The notes under the pieces: model-generated
Databases searched by the model: none
Told to the model about the DNA's origin: nothing
Seen by the model: the letters and a program-made list of their open reading frames with translations, nothing else
Translations under genes and position numbers: made by a program
Part shown: in pieces, positions 16,144-25,529 of the stretch
Position numbering within the stretch: the stretch's first letter is position 1
Layout of the letters: the number at the start of each line of letters is the position of its first letter
Source of the DNA: Elusimicrobiaceae bacterium
GTDB lineage: Bacteria; Elusimicrobiota; Elusimicrobia; Elusimicrobiales; Elusimicrobiaceae
Reading direction: 5' to 3'
NCBI GenBank assembly: GCA_017546175.1
Contig: JAFYXM010000002.1
Span: 1 to 64,000 of the forward strand
DNA: 64,000 bases

Positions 16144-18726
16144 ATGTCAAACCCACCTGCTGAAAAAATCCTTTTTTTAATTGATGCGCACGGTTTTTTA
16201 CACCGCAATTATCATGCTTTGCCCAAGCTGACCACTTCTACGGGTTTAGAAGTGGGGGCTTTGTATGGTTTTGTGCGGTGGTTGATGAAACTGATCAATG
16301 AAAAAAATCCGGCCTATGTGGCGGTTTGTTTTGATTCTGCCGGAGGTTGTGCCCGCAGAAAGCGTTTATTGCCTACGTATAAAGCCAATCGAAAAAAACC
16401 CGATGATGCATTGGTCAGTCAGTTGAACTTAGCCCGAGAAATGGTGAGAGATTTGGGGCTTACCGTAGTGGCTCAGGAGGGGATAGAAGCTGATGACTTG
16501 ATGGCATTTTTGGCCCTGCAAGCTCAAAAAGAGAATGTAAACAGCGTGTTAGTCAGCTCCGACAAAGACATTTACCAATTTTTAAATGAGCATATTTCGG
16601 TTTGGCCTTCCGGCGGTAAGGACGGGATAAAGGGGCCTGAAATAGCGGAAGAAAAGTTTGGAGTTAAGAAAGACTTTTTGCCGGATTACTTTTCCATAGT
16701 GGGGGACAGCTCTGACAATGTGCCCGGAGTGGCGGGAGTGGGACCCAAAACAACGGTAGAACTGATTAAAACCTTTGGACATTTGGAAGATATTTTACGT
16801 GCGGCTCATAATGATGATCCCCGTATGAAACCTACTTTAGCCAAGAAATTACGGGAACAAGAAGGAAATGCCTTATTATCTAAACAATTGGTTATCTTGG
16901 ACCCGGAGTTAAATATTCCTTTTTGCTTGCAAGATTATGCAGTGCGTACAGTGGAGCCGGCCCAATTATCTGAGATGTTTGCTAGATATGAATTTAAAAA
17001 TCTGTTAGAGAATTTTCGTCCCAAAGCATTTACTCCTGCCGCTCTTTTTCAGCAGCCGCAACAAACCGCTCTTTCTTTAAAAGAAATTTTAAATTTGGCT
17101 AACACAGCCAAAGAAGTGTTTTTATATGTAGAAGAGGAAACTCTTTTGCTCTCCGCTTCTTGTGAGCAATATGCGCTGTTACCCATTTCACAGTTACAGC
17201 CGTGGGACTTGGAAGAAATCAAAAAGATTATTTTTAATGACGATATTTTGAAGGTAGGGCATGATTTGAAGTTTGCCTTGCGGGAACTGAATATTTCTTT
17301 GCAGGGAAAAAAGATACATTGTTTTGATACCCGTCTGGCTCGCTATGTTTTGGATCCGTCTTCTGACTTAAGTCCTGCCGGGGTTATTGCTCATTATTTT
17401 TCCGCTTTAGTTAATCAAGAGGAAATAAAGGAAAAATTATCCCTCTATAACAGCTACATTTTTAAATTGCGTGAAAAGCTGGAGTCAGATTTAAAAGAAA
17501 AAGAGATGTGGTCTTTATACGAGCAATTGGAAATTCCGCTCATGTTTGTTTTGTTGGAAATGGAGCAAAACGGCATGAAGGTAGATTGTGCGTGGCTGGA
17601 AAGCTTTAAGATTTTACTTGAAAAAGAAATGCAAGACAAACAATCTTTCATTGATAAAACAGCGGGAAGTGCTATTAACATTAATTCTACTCGCCAGTTG
17701 GGGCAGCTTTTATTTGAGCAATTGCATATTCCTCCTGTTAAAAAGACGAAAACGGGATATTCCACCGACGAAGAAGTCCTTTTGCAAATTGCCCCTTTGC
17801 ATCCGGTGGTGCAACAAATTTTAGATTACCGCTCCAATGCAAAGCTCAAAAGCACTTATGTGGATAATTTGCTTTTAATGGCTGATGAAGAAGAAAGAGT
17901 ACATTCTTATTTGGACCAAACCGGCACCGTGACGGGGCGTCTTTCCAGTTCGGCTCCTAACTTGCAAAATATACCTGTCCGCACGGAAAAGGGGCGTCAG
18001 TTGCGGCGAGCCTTTGTAGCTGAAGAAGGAAAGCTCCTGCTTAGTGTGGACTATTCTCAAATTGATTTGCGTGTGCTGGCTCATGAAAGTAATGACCCTG
18101 CTTTGGTGCAGGCTTTTTGGGAAGGGGGGGATATTCACCTTCAGACGGCAGCGCAGATTTTTAATGTGATGCCTTTGATGGTAACCGAGCAAATGCGCTC
18201 TAGCGCCAAAGCCATTAATTTTGGTATCATTTATGGACAAGGTCCCCTTGGTCTCTCTCAGGCGCTTAACATTCCAATGCGCGAAGCTAAAGAATATATT
18301 GATCAATATTTCCGTAATTTTCAGGGTGTTCGTTGTTGGATTGATGAGAATATTGCCAAAGCACGTGCCAACGGTTTTGTGAAAACGATGTTTGGGCATG
18401 TTCGTTATTTGCCTGAGTTTAATATGGGGGTAGGTAGTATGGCCTCTTTTGCCCAGCGTGCTGCCATTAACACCATTGTACAGGGCGGATCGGCTGATAT
18501 TATCAAAAAAGCGATGGTGGACATTGCCCAAAGCTTACATGGTACGGAAGTAAAAATGATCATGCAAGTACATGATGAGCTTATTTTTGAAGTGCCGGAG
18601 AAAGAGCTGGCCTATTATAGCGAATCTATTAAAACAAAAATGCAAAATGCCGTGAAGTTACGGGTACCTTTATTGGTAAGCGCCAAGGCGGGGCCCAACT
18701 GGTATGAGCTAAAAAAATTATCCTAA
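16144..18726 (+). CDS. polA: DNA polymerase I
   Basis: 860 residues. An N-terminal 5'-3' exonuclease/FEN domain (1 to about 290) has DAHGFLHR, SDKDIYQFL and GDSSDNVPGVAGVG. A degenerate 3'-5' exonuclease-like domain follows (about 300-480). The polymerase domain (about 490-860) has motif A VDYSQIDLR, motif B RSSAKAINFGIIYG and motif C QVHDEL. The exonuclease acidic residues are not at their expected places (FLYVEEE for FDTET, no Asp in GHDLKFAL), so proofreading is probably lost. Motif A has Asp where the family has the steric-gate Glu. It fills gaps and removes primers. The gene opens a plus-strand run with coaE and rho. Confidence 0.97.
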   Translation: MSNPPAEKILFLIDAHGFLHRNYHALPKLTTSTGLEVGALYGFVRWLMKLINEKNPAYVAVCFDSAGGCARRKRLLPTYKANRKKPDDALVSQLNLAREMVRDLGLTVVAQEGIEADDLMAFLALQAQKENVNSVLVSSDKDIYQFLNEHISVWPSGGKDGIKGPEIAEEKFGVKKDFLPDYFSIVGDSSDNVPGVAGVGPKTTVELIKTFGHLEDILRAAHNDDPRMKPTLAKKLREQEGNALLSKQLVILDPELNIPFCLQDYAVRTVEPAQLSEMFARYEFKNLLENFRPKAFTPAALFQQPQQTALSLKEILNLANTAKEVFLYVEEETLLLSASCEQYALLPISQLQPWDLEEIKKIIFNDDILKVGHDLKFALRELNISLQGKKIHCFDTRLARYVLDPSSDLSPAGVIAHYFSALVNQEEIKEKLSLYNSYIFKLREKLESDLKEKEMWSLYEQLEIPLMFVLLEMEQNGMKVDCAWLESFKILLEKEMQDKQSFIDKTAGSAININSTRQLGQLLFEQLHIPPVKKTKTGYSTDEEVLLQIAPLHPVVQQILDYRSNAKLKSTYVDNLLLMADEEERVHSYLDQTGTVTGRLSSSAPNLQNIPVRTEKGRQLRRAFVAEEGKLLLSVDYSQIDLRVLAHESNDPALVQAFWEGGDIHLQTAAQIFNVMPLMVTEQMRSSAKAINFGIIYGQGPLGLSQALNIPMREAKEYIDQYFRNFQGVRCWIDENIAKARANGFVKTMFGHVRYLPEFNMGVGSMASFAQRAAINTIVQGGSADIIKKAMVDIAQSLHGTEVKMIMQVHDELIFEVPEKELAYYSESIKTKMQNAVKLRVPLLVSAKAGPNWYELKKLS

Positions 18727-18732
18727 TCTCTC

Positions 18733-19323
18733 ATGAAATTCATATTTCCAAAACAAATGGTGATTGGTTTAACCGGCGGAATGCTTAGCGGCAAAAGCAC
18801 GGTATTAAAACTTTTTGAAAAAAAGGGAGCCTTTACGCTTTCTTGTGATGATTTGGTGCGGGAAATTTCGCTCCGTGCCGATGTAAAGAAAAAAATAGAG
18901 AAACTTTTTGGCGGTTCGGAAAAGCAATTTCTCGCCCAAAAGATCTTTAACAATCCCACCGCCCGTATTCAGCTTGAGCGTCTACTTCATCCGTTGCTTT
19001 TACAGGAAATATCTCAGCGTTTAAAGGCCGATAAAACGCTTTTGCGCGTAGTGGAAGTGCCTCTTTTATTTGAAGCGGAATTGGAAGACTATTTTGATTT
19101 GACTTTAGCTGTGGCGGCTCCTCAAAAAATGTTGCTTAAACGTTTGGCTTACCGCAAAGTGAAAAAAGAAGATTTTGAAAAAAGAAGCATTGTGCAATTT
19201 AGCCAAGAGAAGAAAATGGCATTGGCTGATTTAAGCTTACTGAATGACGGGTCCTTGGGACAGTTGGAAGAAAAAGTGGACCATATTTATCAAGCGATAC
19301 TAAAAATTTACCAAGTAAAATAA
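18733..19323 (+). CDS. coaE: Dephospho-CoA kinase
   Basis: A 196-residue P-loop kinase for the last step of CoA synthesis. It shows the Walker A motif GLTGGMLSGKST, then the DDLVRE acceptor region, a LLHPLL segment, and the lid region VEVPLLFEAELEDYFD. It lies 6 bases after polA, so it is likely in one transcript. CoA is also the donor for the phosphopantetheinyl transferase at 3.1 kb. Confidence 0.93.
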   Translation: MKFIFPKQMVIGLTGGMLSGKSTVLKLFEKKGAFTLSCDDLVREISLRADVKKKIEKLFGGSEKQFLAQKIFNNPTARIQLERLLHPLLLQEISQRLKADKTLLRVVEVPLLFEAELEDYFDLTLAVAAPQKMLLKRLAYRKVKKEDFEKRSIVQFSQEKKMALADLSLLNDGSLGQLEEKVDHIYQAILKIYQVK

Positions 19324-19332
19324 GGAGACATC

Positions 19333-20811
19333 ATGTCAGAAAAAACCTTGCAGGAAAAACCTGCTAAAGCTGCTGCCGGTAAAACTGCTGCCGCAAAAGC
19401 AAGCAAACCGGAAATACAAAAAGCAGATGCCGTCAAACCGGCGGCGGAAGCCAAAACAGTTGCGCCGCAACGCCGTATCATGCAAAAAACGGGTAATGCT
19501 TCGGCCCCTTATGCTCCGCAGCCTATGCAACGCCAACCCAATGGAGCCAAAATGATGGATGCGCGTGAGCTTAATAAACTGAGCATTGCAGAGCTTACCA
19601 AGTTAGCCGTCAATTATAATATTGAAGATATTTCCGGTTTACGTAAGTCTGCTTTAATTGGAAAAATCGTGGCGATTCAGGCTAAGCAAAATGGCTCTGT
19701 TTACGGCGGCGGGGTATTGGAAATTTTACCGGACGGTTTTGGTTTTTTACGTTCCGTGGAGAATAATTATTTGGCCGGTCCGGAAGATATTTATGTTTCT
19801 CCTTCTCAGATTAAACGTTTTGGTTTGCGCAAAGGAGACACGATTGAAGGTTTGATTCGCCCGCCTAAAGAAGGGGAACGCTTTTTTGCCATGTTGCAAG
19901 TGCAAAAGGTGAATGGAGTGGAATCGGTAAACGTGTACAACCGTCCTTTATTTGAAAATTTAACTCCGCTTCATCCTAATGAACGATTTAATTTGGAAAT
20001 TGATAAAAATTCGCTCACACAGCGCGTAATAGATTTAATGTCTCCTATTGGTAAAGGTCAACGCGCTTTGATTGTGGCAGCACCTAAGACGGGTAAAACC
20101 ATGGTCATGCAGGCCATTGCCCACTCCTTAGAAGCCAATCATAAAGATGTGGTGCTGATGGTGTTACTGATTGACGAACGTCCGGAAGAAGTGACGGACA
20201 TGGCCCGCAGCGTAAAAGGAGAAGTAGTAGCCTCTACGTTTGACGAGCCTGCCGAACGCCATGTACAAGTGGCCGAAATGGTGATTGAAAAAGCCAAACG
20301 TATGGCCGAAATGGGTAAAGATGTGGTCATTTTGCTGGACTCCATTACCCGTTTGGCTCGTGCGTATAATACGGTGGCTCCGTCTTCGGGCCGCGTGTTG
20401 ACCGGCGGTTTGGAAGCCACTTCCTTGCACAAGCCCAAACGTTTCTTAGGGGCTGCGCGCAAACTGGAAGAAGGCGGCTCTTTAACCATTATTGCCAGTG
20501 CTTTGGTGGAAACGGGAAGCCGTATGGACGAAGTGATTTTTGAAGAATTCAAAGGTACCGGAAACAGTGAATTGTGCTTGGACCGCAAACTTTCCGAACG
20601 CCGCATTTTCCCTGCGGTGGACATTAACCGCAGCTCCACCCGCAAAGAAAACTTGCTCTTAACGGAAGATGAACTGAACAAAATGTGGGTGATTCGCAAG
20701 GTGCTCGCTCCGCTAAGCAGTGTAGATGCAATGACGCTGCTATTGGATAAATTATCTTCCACCAAGTCTAATAAAGACTTTTTGAAACAAATGGAAGTAA
20801 ATGCTTTTTAG
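19333..20811 (+). CDS. rho: Transcription termination factor Rho
   Basis: 492 residues. An Ala/Lys/Pro-rich extension (1 to about 70) precedes the N-terminal helical part ([18 protein letters not shown]). The cold-shock RNA-binding domain follows ([15 protein letters not shown], about 120-190), then the RecA-like ATPase with Walker [11 protein letters not shown] (about 250), the Q-loop region and [12 protein letters not shown], and Walker [17 protein letters not shown]. It is a hexameric RNA translocase that ends transcription. An N-terminal disordered insert is common outside Proteobacteria. An AAGGAG ribosome site lies 10 bases after coaE. Confidence 0.97.
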   Translation: MSEKTLQEKPAKAAAGKTAAAKASKPEIQKADAVKPAAEAKTVAPQRRIMQKTGNASAPYAPQPMQRQPNGAKMMDARELNKLSIAELTKLAVNYNIEDISGLRKSALIGKIVAIQAKQNGSVYGGGVLEILPDGFGFLRSVENNYLAGPEDIYVSPSQIKRFGLRKGDTIEGLIRPPKEGERFFAMLQVQKVNGVESVNVYNRPLFENLTPLHPNERFNLEIDKNSLTQRVIDLMSPIGKGQRALIVAAPKTGKTMVMQAIAHSLEANHKDVVLMVLLIDERPEEVTDMARSVKGEVVASTFDEPAERHVQVAEMVIEKAKRMAEMGKDVVILLDSITRLARAYNTVAPSSGRVLTGGLEATSLHKPKRFLGAARKLEEGGSLTIIASALVETGSRMDEVIFEEFKGTGNSELCLDRKLSERRIFPAVDINRSSTRKENLLLTEDELNKMWVIRKVLAPLSSVDAMTLLLDKLSSTKSNKDFLKQMEVNAF

Positions 20812-20820
20812 GCGAAAAAA

Positions 20821-20855
20821 AGGAGAAATGAAAGATTTATGCTTTCCTTTCTCCT
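20821..20855 (+). terminator. Hairpin between rho and rpmE (terminator or leader)
   Basis: AGGAGAAA-GAAAG pairs with CTTTC-TTTCTCCT with one internal mismatch and a 7-nt loop. The T-run after it is weak (GTGTTTTATGG), so it may be an attenuator or processing hairpin rather than a strong terminator. Confidence 0.5.
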
Positions 20856-20918
20856 GTGTTTTATGGTAAAATAAACAAGAAGGCGTTTTTGCCCCGTACT
20901 ATTTTAGAGGAAAATCAA

Positions 20919-21263
20919 ATGAAAGAGAAAATACATCCGAAATATGATTTTGTTGAAGCTACCTGTGCTTGCGGCAACAAATTTACCACCCGCTCCACCG
21001 CTAAAACCTTGAAATTGGATATCTGCGCTGCTTGCCATCCGTTCTTTACCGGCAAACAAAAATTGTTAGATACCGAAGGTATGGTGGAAAAATTCAATAA
21101 ACGTTTTGCTTCTACGGCCGGTAAGACCGTAACCCGCAAACCGAAAACCGAAGTAAAAGCTAAAGCCAAATTGGCCAACAAAGCTGTTTTGAAAAAAGCC
21201 GCTTCCGCCAAGAAAGCTCCGAAAGCTGAAGCTCCGGCCAAAAAAGAAAAAGCCGCTAAATAG
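20919..21263 (+). CDS. rpmE: 50S ribosomal protein L31 with basic C-terminal extension
   Basis: A 114-residue L31. The core shows [19 protein letters not shown] and [31 protein letters not shown], so it is the zinc-binding C+ form (Cys in CAC and CAAC). About 50 Lys/Ala-rich residues follow the core, beyond the usual 70-residue length. The start MKEKIHP at 20919 has an AGAGGAAAA ribosome site; the longer frame from 20856 is rejected. Confidence 0.95.
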   Translation: MKEKIHPKYDFVEATCACGNKFTTRSTAKTLKLDICAACHPFFTGKQKLLDTEGMVEKFNKRFASTAGKTVTRKPKTEVKAKAKLANKAVLKKAASAKKAPKAEAPAKKEKAAK

Positions 21264-21277
21264 CAACGTTCTTTAAA

Positions 21278-21312
21278 TAAACAGACTCTCGCGATCGGGG
21301 GTCTGTTTTTTG
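21278..21312 (+). terminator. Rho-independent terminator of rpmE
   Basis: AAACAGAC with GTCTGTTTTTT, loop CTCGCGATCGGGG, after the L31 stop. Confidence 0.8.
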
Positions 21313-21352
21313 TTATAAAAGCACTATTTTTTGTAAGAAAGGAATTTAAGTT

Positions 21353-22411
21353 ATGAATACTTCCAAATACGCTGAGGAATATAAAACTTTAGAACAGGAG
21401 CTCATGAGCGGTAATTTGTCTGCCCAAGAGCTGATGGAAAAGTCTAAACGCCATGCCTTTTTAAAGCCTATTATAGAAAAAGAAAATGAAATTGCCGCTA
21501 CCTTAAAAGCCATTGAAGATGACCGCGCTATGATTAAAGACGGATCAGATAAAGAAATGGCTGCTTTGGCGGCGGAAGAACTGGCCGAATTGGAAGAGAA
21601 ATTGCCTGTTTTACAACAAGAACTGCGTGTGCTGGTTATTCCGCCGGACCCGAACGATTCTAAAAGCATTTATTTAGAAATTCGCCCCGGTGCAGGGGGG
21701 GAAGAATCTGCCTTATTTGCCGCGGAGCTTTTACGCGTTTATCAGCATTTTGCGGATGCTAAGGGCTGGAAAACCGAGCTTTTGGAGTTTACGCCTACCG
21801 GTTTGAAAGGATGTAAATATGTAAGTATGTTTATTAAAGGGGAGGGAGCCTATTCTTGGTTGCGTGACGAAGCCGGCACCCACCGCGTACAACGCGTGCC
21901 CGATACGGAAACGTCCGGCCGTGTGCATACTTCCACCGTAACGGTAGCCATTATGCCGGAAGCGGAAGATATTGATATTGAAATTAAGCCCGAAGATTTG
22001 GAGCTGGAAACCTGCCGTAGCGGTGGAGCGGGCGGCCAAAACGTCAACAAAGTGGAAACGGCCGTGCGTATTATTCACAAGCCTACCGGCGTAGTGGTGT
22101 CCTGCCGTGAGGAACGCAGTCAAGGTAAAAACCGCGAAAAAGCGATGGCCATGCTCAAAGCCAAGCTTTATCAAATAGAAGAAGAAAAACGCAATAAAGA
22201 AATTTATGATGCGCGTAAAAACCAAGTGGGCACTGGAGATCGCAGTGAAAAAATTCGTACGTATAACTTTCCGCAAAGCCGCGTTACCGATCACCGCGTA
22301 AACCAAAACTACCATAATATTACTGAAATTATGCAGGGCAGTATTGAGAATATTTTGGAAGATTTGCGCAAACTGCGCGTGGAAGAAAAACTTAAAAATT
22401 TGGAACTGTAG
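21353..22411 (+). CDS. prfA: Peptide chain release factor 1
   Basis: 352 residues. It carries the catalytic GGQ in [18 protein letters not shown] (near 225) and the codon-recognition loop [13 protein letters not shown], where the RF1 PxT motif is PDT. RF2 would show SPF. It releases peptides at UAA/UAG. The start has an AAAGGAATT ribosome site. The PrmC methylase that modifies the GGQ glutamine is encoded two genes downstream, a common arrangement. Confidence 0.95.
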   Translation: MNTSKYAEEYKTLEQELMSGNLSAQELMEKSKRHAFLKPIIEKENEIAATLKAIEDDRAMIKDGSDKEMAALAAEELAELEEKLPVLQQELRVLVIPPDPNDSKSIYLEIRPGAGGEESALFAAELLRVYQHFADAKGWKTELLEFTPTGLKGCKYVSMFIKGEGAYSWLRDEAGTHRVQRVPDTETSGRVHTSTVTVAIMPEAEDIDIEIKPEDLELETCRSGGAGGQNVNKVETAVRIIHKPTGVVVSCREERSQGKNREKAMAMLKAKLYQIEEEKRNKEIYDARKNQVGTGDRSEKIRTYNFPQSRVTDHRVNQNYHNITEIMQGSIENILEDLRKLRVEEKLKNLEL

Positions 22412-22417
22412 TTATTG

Positions 22418-22429
22418 TACAATGTGTGT
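22418..22429 (+). promoter_or_regulatory. -10 element 6 nt before the ATG (predicted leaderless start)
   Basis: TACAAT at 22418-22423, six bases, then the ATG at 22430. No Shine-Dalgarno sequence. It lies in the short gap after prfA. Confidence 0.5.
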
Positions 22430-23401
22430 ATGAAAACATTGCCTCATATACAAGACTTGCGTCGAATTTTAGTTCTTAGGGGAGATGGGTTTTTGGCAGA
22501 TGCCATTATTTCTTCTTGCTGTTATCGTGAACTAAAAAAGGCCAACCCTAATCTTAAAATTACCGTGGCTTGTTTCGGTCCTGCTTATGAATTGTTTAAA
22601 AATAATTCTTATGTGGATCGTGTGGTCAAACTGCCTGCCAAAGCATTGAAAGAAGAAAAAGTAACTTTTCAACTCTTACGCAAGGCCTTGAAACTACGTT
22701 TAAAAAAGTTTGACTTAGTATTAGATTCTTCCAATAAAGATTTTTTTGCTTGGCGATTGTTTAAAAAAATAGTCGGCGGAGACAGGCTTTTAGACGCTTC
22801 TACCAGCCCTGTGCAGCCTTTTGGTGCTCCTGACCAACATGGGAGTGTACATGAGCAGACTATTTTAAGGCAACTGGGGGTGGAAAATCCGGATAAATCT
22901 TATGATTTGCCTGTTGCTGCCGGTAGTCGCCAACGTGTGGAGAAGTGGCTGGAAAAGATTTCTTTGCAAAAATATATTTTGTTTAACCCTTTTGGTTCGG
23001 AGCCTATGCGCCGCCTTCGGGCAGAAACAATGAAAGAGATTTGTGTTTCTTTCCGTCGGTTGGGGCTTGCTTTTGTGGTTCCGGCAAAGCCGCAAGATTT
23101 TGCCCAACTTACGCGAATTTTTGAACAAGACAAAGATGTTTTTGTAGGCGAAATTGTAGAGCCGTCTGAACTATTTGAGCTGGTGCGATTAAGTGCCTTG
23201 GTGGTATCTACCGACAGCTCCGTAGTACATATCGCCTCCGGTTTTGAAAAACCCGGCCTATTTTTCTATCATCAACCGACAACTTTTACCGCTCCGGATA
23301 ATCCTAAAGCCGTAGTTTTACAAACCAAACCGGAAGATATCAATCTTTTTGATTGGTGGAAGTTGAATTACTCGGTAGATTCTTTCCAAGAAAAAATATG
23401 A
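22430..23401 (+). CDS. Glycosyltransferase family 9 (heptosyltransferase-like)
   Basis: A 323-residue GT-B glycosyltransferase of the ADP-heptose/LPS family. The N-half shows RRILVLRGDGFLADAI and LDLVLDSSNKD. The C-half shows YILFNPFGSEPMRRL and the nucleotide-sugar segment VVSTDSSVVHIASGFEKPGLFF. It probably adds a sugar to LPS core or another surface glycan; donor and acceptor cannot be read. The start at 22430 is the ATG placed 6 bases after a TACAAT. The stop overlaps the prmC start (ATGA). Confidence 0.88.
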   Translation: MKTLPHIQDLRRILVLRGDGFLADAIISSCCYRELKKANPNLKITVACFGPAYELFKNNSYVDRVVKLPAKALKEEKVTFQLLRKALKLRLKKFDLVLDSSNKDFFAWRLFKKIVGGDRLLDASTSPVQPFGAPDQHGSVHEQTILRQLGVENPDKSYDLPVAAGSRQRVEKWLEKISLQKYILFNPFGSEPMRRLRAETMKEICVSFRRLGLAFVVPAKPQDFAQLTRIFEQDKDVFVGEIVEPSELFELVRLSALVVSTDSSVVHIASGFEKPGLFFYHQPTTFTAPDNPKAVVLQTKPEDINLFDWWKLNYSVDSFQEKI

Positions 23402-24246
23402 GTTTAAAAACACGCGCACAGTGGTTGAGCTGGGCTGAAGCGGAGCTGAAAAGCGCCGCCACACAGCAGCCCCGTGCCGAAGCGGAGTTTTTATTGGCGG
23501 CTGCCTTGCAAAGCAGCCGTACGCGCGTATTGGCTTTTTCATCTGAAACGGTAGGGCAAAAAGAGGCGGATGCTTTTGTGCATTTTATAGAGCAAAAAAA
23601 GGCGGGAAAACCCGTATCCTACATTACCGGAGAGACTGATTTTTGCTCTTTGACATTGCGCAGTGACGAACGGGCCTTGGCTCCCAGACCGGAAACGGAA
23701 GAATTAGTGGAATTTTGCTGTAAATTATTTGAAAAAGGGGCGGACCCTGCCATTTTAGATTTATGCACCGGCAGCGGCTGTATAGCACTGGCTTTGGCAG
23801 CCAAATTTCCGCGTGCACAGGTGACGGCGGTGGATATTTCTGCGCAGGCTCTTTCTTTGGCGGCGGAAAATGCCCGTATCACCAAGTTGCAAGAAAAGGT
23901 AAAATTTTTACAGAGTAATTTGTTTGAGCAGGTAAGCGGACGTTTTGATTTAATTGTGTCTAATCCGCCCTATATTCCAACGGCCCAGTTGACGGGTTTA
24001 TCGGCAGAAGTGCAGCAAGAGCCGCGCCTGGCTTTAGACGGCGGAGAAGACGGTTTGGTCGTGATTAGACAAATTGTACAGTTGGCGGGCGATTATCTAA
24101 ATCCGCGCGGTGTCTTGGCTATGGAAATCGGTATTGCAGAGGCTGAAGCGGTGTGTGCTTTGTTTGATGCTAATCAGTGGGAAGGCGGAGTGAAAAAAGA
24201 TTTTGCCGGTGTGGAGCGTTTTGTTTTTGCCCGCCGGAAATTTTAA
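23398..24246 (+). CDS. prmC: Release factor glutamine methyltransferase
   Basis: 282 residues. An N-terminal helical domain (PRAEAEFLLAAAL) is followed by the PVSYITGETDF segment typical of HemK/PrmC. A SAM-dependent Rossmann domain has LDLCTGSGCIALALA (near 133) and the catalytic NPPY (SNPPYIPT, near 200). It methylates the Gln of GGQ in release factors, consistent with prfA nearby. The start at 23398 overlaps the previous stop as ATGA; the longer frame from 23353 lies inside the glycosyltransferase gene. Confidence 0.95.
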   Translation: MSLKTRAQWLSWAEAELKSAATQQPRAEAEFLLAAALQSSRTRVLAFSSETVGQKEADAFVHFIEQKKAGKPVSYITGETDFCSLTLRSDERALAPRPETEELVEFCCKLFEKGADPAILDLCTGSGCIALALAAKFPRAQVTAVDISAQALSLAAENARITKLQEKVKFLQSNLFEQVSGRFDLIVSNPPYIPTAQLTGLSAEVQQEPRLALDGGEDGLVVIRQIVQLAGDYLNPRGVLAMEIGIAEAEAVCALFDANQWEGGVKKDFAGVERFVFARRKF

Positions 24247-24257
24247 AGGAGATTTGT

Positions 24258-25529
24258 ATGGATAGATTTTTAGTGGAAGGTGGAAAACAATTAAACGGAA
24301 CCGTGAAAATCAGCGGATCCAAAAATGCTTGTTTACCGATATTGGTGGCTTCTTTGCTGACGGATGAGCCTTTTATTTTGCATCGGGTTCCCAATTTGCG
24401 TGATGTGCGTACTACGTTGAAAATTTTGACTGCCTTGGGTAAAAAAACTCAGTATGAAAACGGCACTGTTACCATTACCGCAGACGGTGAATTGAAAAAC
24501 AGCCTGCCTTATGAGCTGGTGAAACAAATGAGGGCCAGCTTTTGGGTGGCAGGGCCCTTGTTGGCGCGTTTTAAATCAGCCGAGATTCCTTTGCCGGGGG
24601 GATGTGCGTTGGGTGCAAGACCCGTGGATATTCATCTGAAAGGTTTTGAAAAATTGGGGGCTACCTGTGCTACTGAGCGCGGCAATGTGATTTTATCTGC
24701 TCAAGAGCTCAAACCAGCCAAAATTACGCTGCGTTTTCCCAGTGTGGGTGCTACTCAAAATTTGATGATGTGTGCCTCTTTGATTGAAGGGGAAACGGTG
24801 TTGGAAAATATAGCCAAAGAACCTGAAATTGAAGACGTGGCAGAAGTATTGCGCAAAATGGGGGCGGAGCTTTTTACTGATGAGAAAGGCCGTCTAGTCA
24901 TTCGTGGTCGCAATAAATTAAACGGTGTGGAACATGCAGTAGTGGCCGACCGTATTGAAACAGGCAGCTATATTTTGGCGGCCGCCGCTACGCGCGGTGA
25001 TGTGAGGGTAGAAGATTGTGTGCCGGAGCATAACTCTATTTTGCTGGAATATATGCAAGAAGCGGGCGTTCCGATGGAAATCGGAGAAAACTACGTACAT
25101 GTAAAGCCCTATCAAGCACCTTTAAAACCTGTGCGCATTAAGACTGCTCCCTACCCCGGCTTTGCCACAGATTTGCAAGCTCCGTGGATGGCTTTGATGA
25201 TTTTGGCGCAAGGTGCCAGCGAGGTGGACGAAGTGATTTTTGAAAACCGTTTTATGCACGCACCGGAGCTGGTCCGTATGGGAGCCGATATCGTGACGGA
25301 GAAGAGTGTGGCGCGCATTAACGGAGTCAAAGAGCTTTCGGGGGCGCATGTAATGGCCTCAGATTTGCGTGGCGGTTTTGCGCTGTTGATGGCGGGGCTT
25401 TGTGCCAAAGGAATTACCGAAATAGAACGTGTGTATCACATAGACCGCGGTTATGAAGACCCTGAGGGAAAACTCAATGCTTTGGGCGCCAAAGTAACCC
25501 GTTATAATCCTGATAAAGATGACTTTTAA
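24258..25529 (+). CDS. murA: UDP-N-acetylglucosamine 1-carboxyvinyltransferase
   Basis: 423 residues, usual length for MurA, the first committed step of peptidoglycan synthesis and target of fosfomycin. The start region LNGTVKISGSKNACLPIL holds the substrate Lys/Asn. The loop PGGCALGARPVD (near 115) keeps the catalytic, fosfomycin-reactive Cys, so sensitivity would be expected. The ribosome site AAAGGAGAT supports 24258. The last 11 bases overlap folC, indicating coupling. Confidence 0.96.
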   Translation: MDRFLVEGGKQLNGTVKISGSKNACLPILVASLLTDEPFILHRVPNLRDVRTTLKILTALGKKTQYENGTVTITADGELKNSLPYELVKQMRASFWVAGPLLARFKSAEIPLPGGCALGARPVDIHLKGFEKLGATCATERGNVILSAQELKPAKITLRFPSVGATQNLMMCASLIEGETVLENIAKEPEIEDVAEVLRKMGAELFTDEKGRLVIRGRNKLNGVEHAVVADRIETGSYILAAAATRGDVRVEDCVPEHNSILLEYMQEAGVPMEIGENYVHVKPYQAPLKPVRIKTAPYPGFATDLQAPWMALMILAQGASEVDEVIFENRFMHAPELVRMGADIVTEKSVARINGVKELSGAHVMASDLRGGFALLMAGLCAKGITEIERVYHIDRGYEDPEGKLNALGAKVTRYNPDKDDF

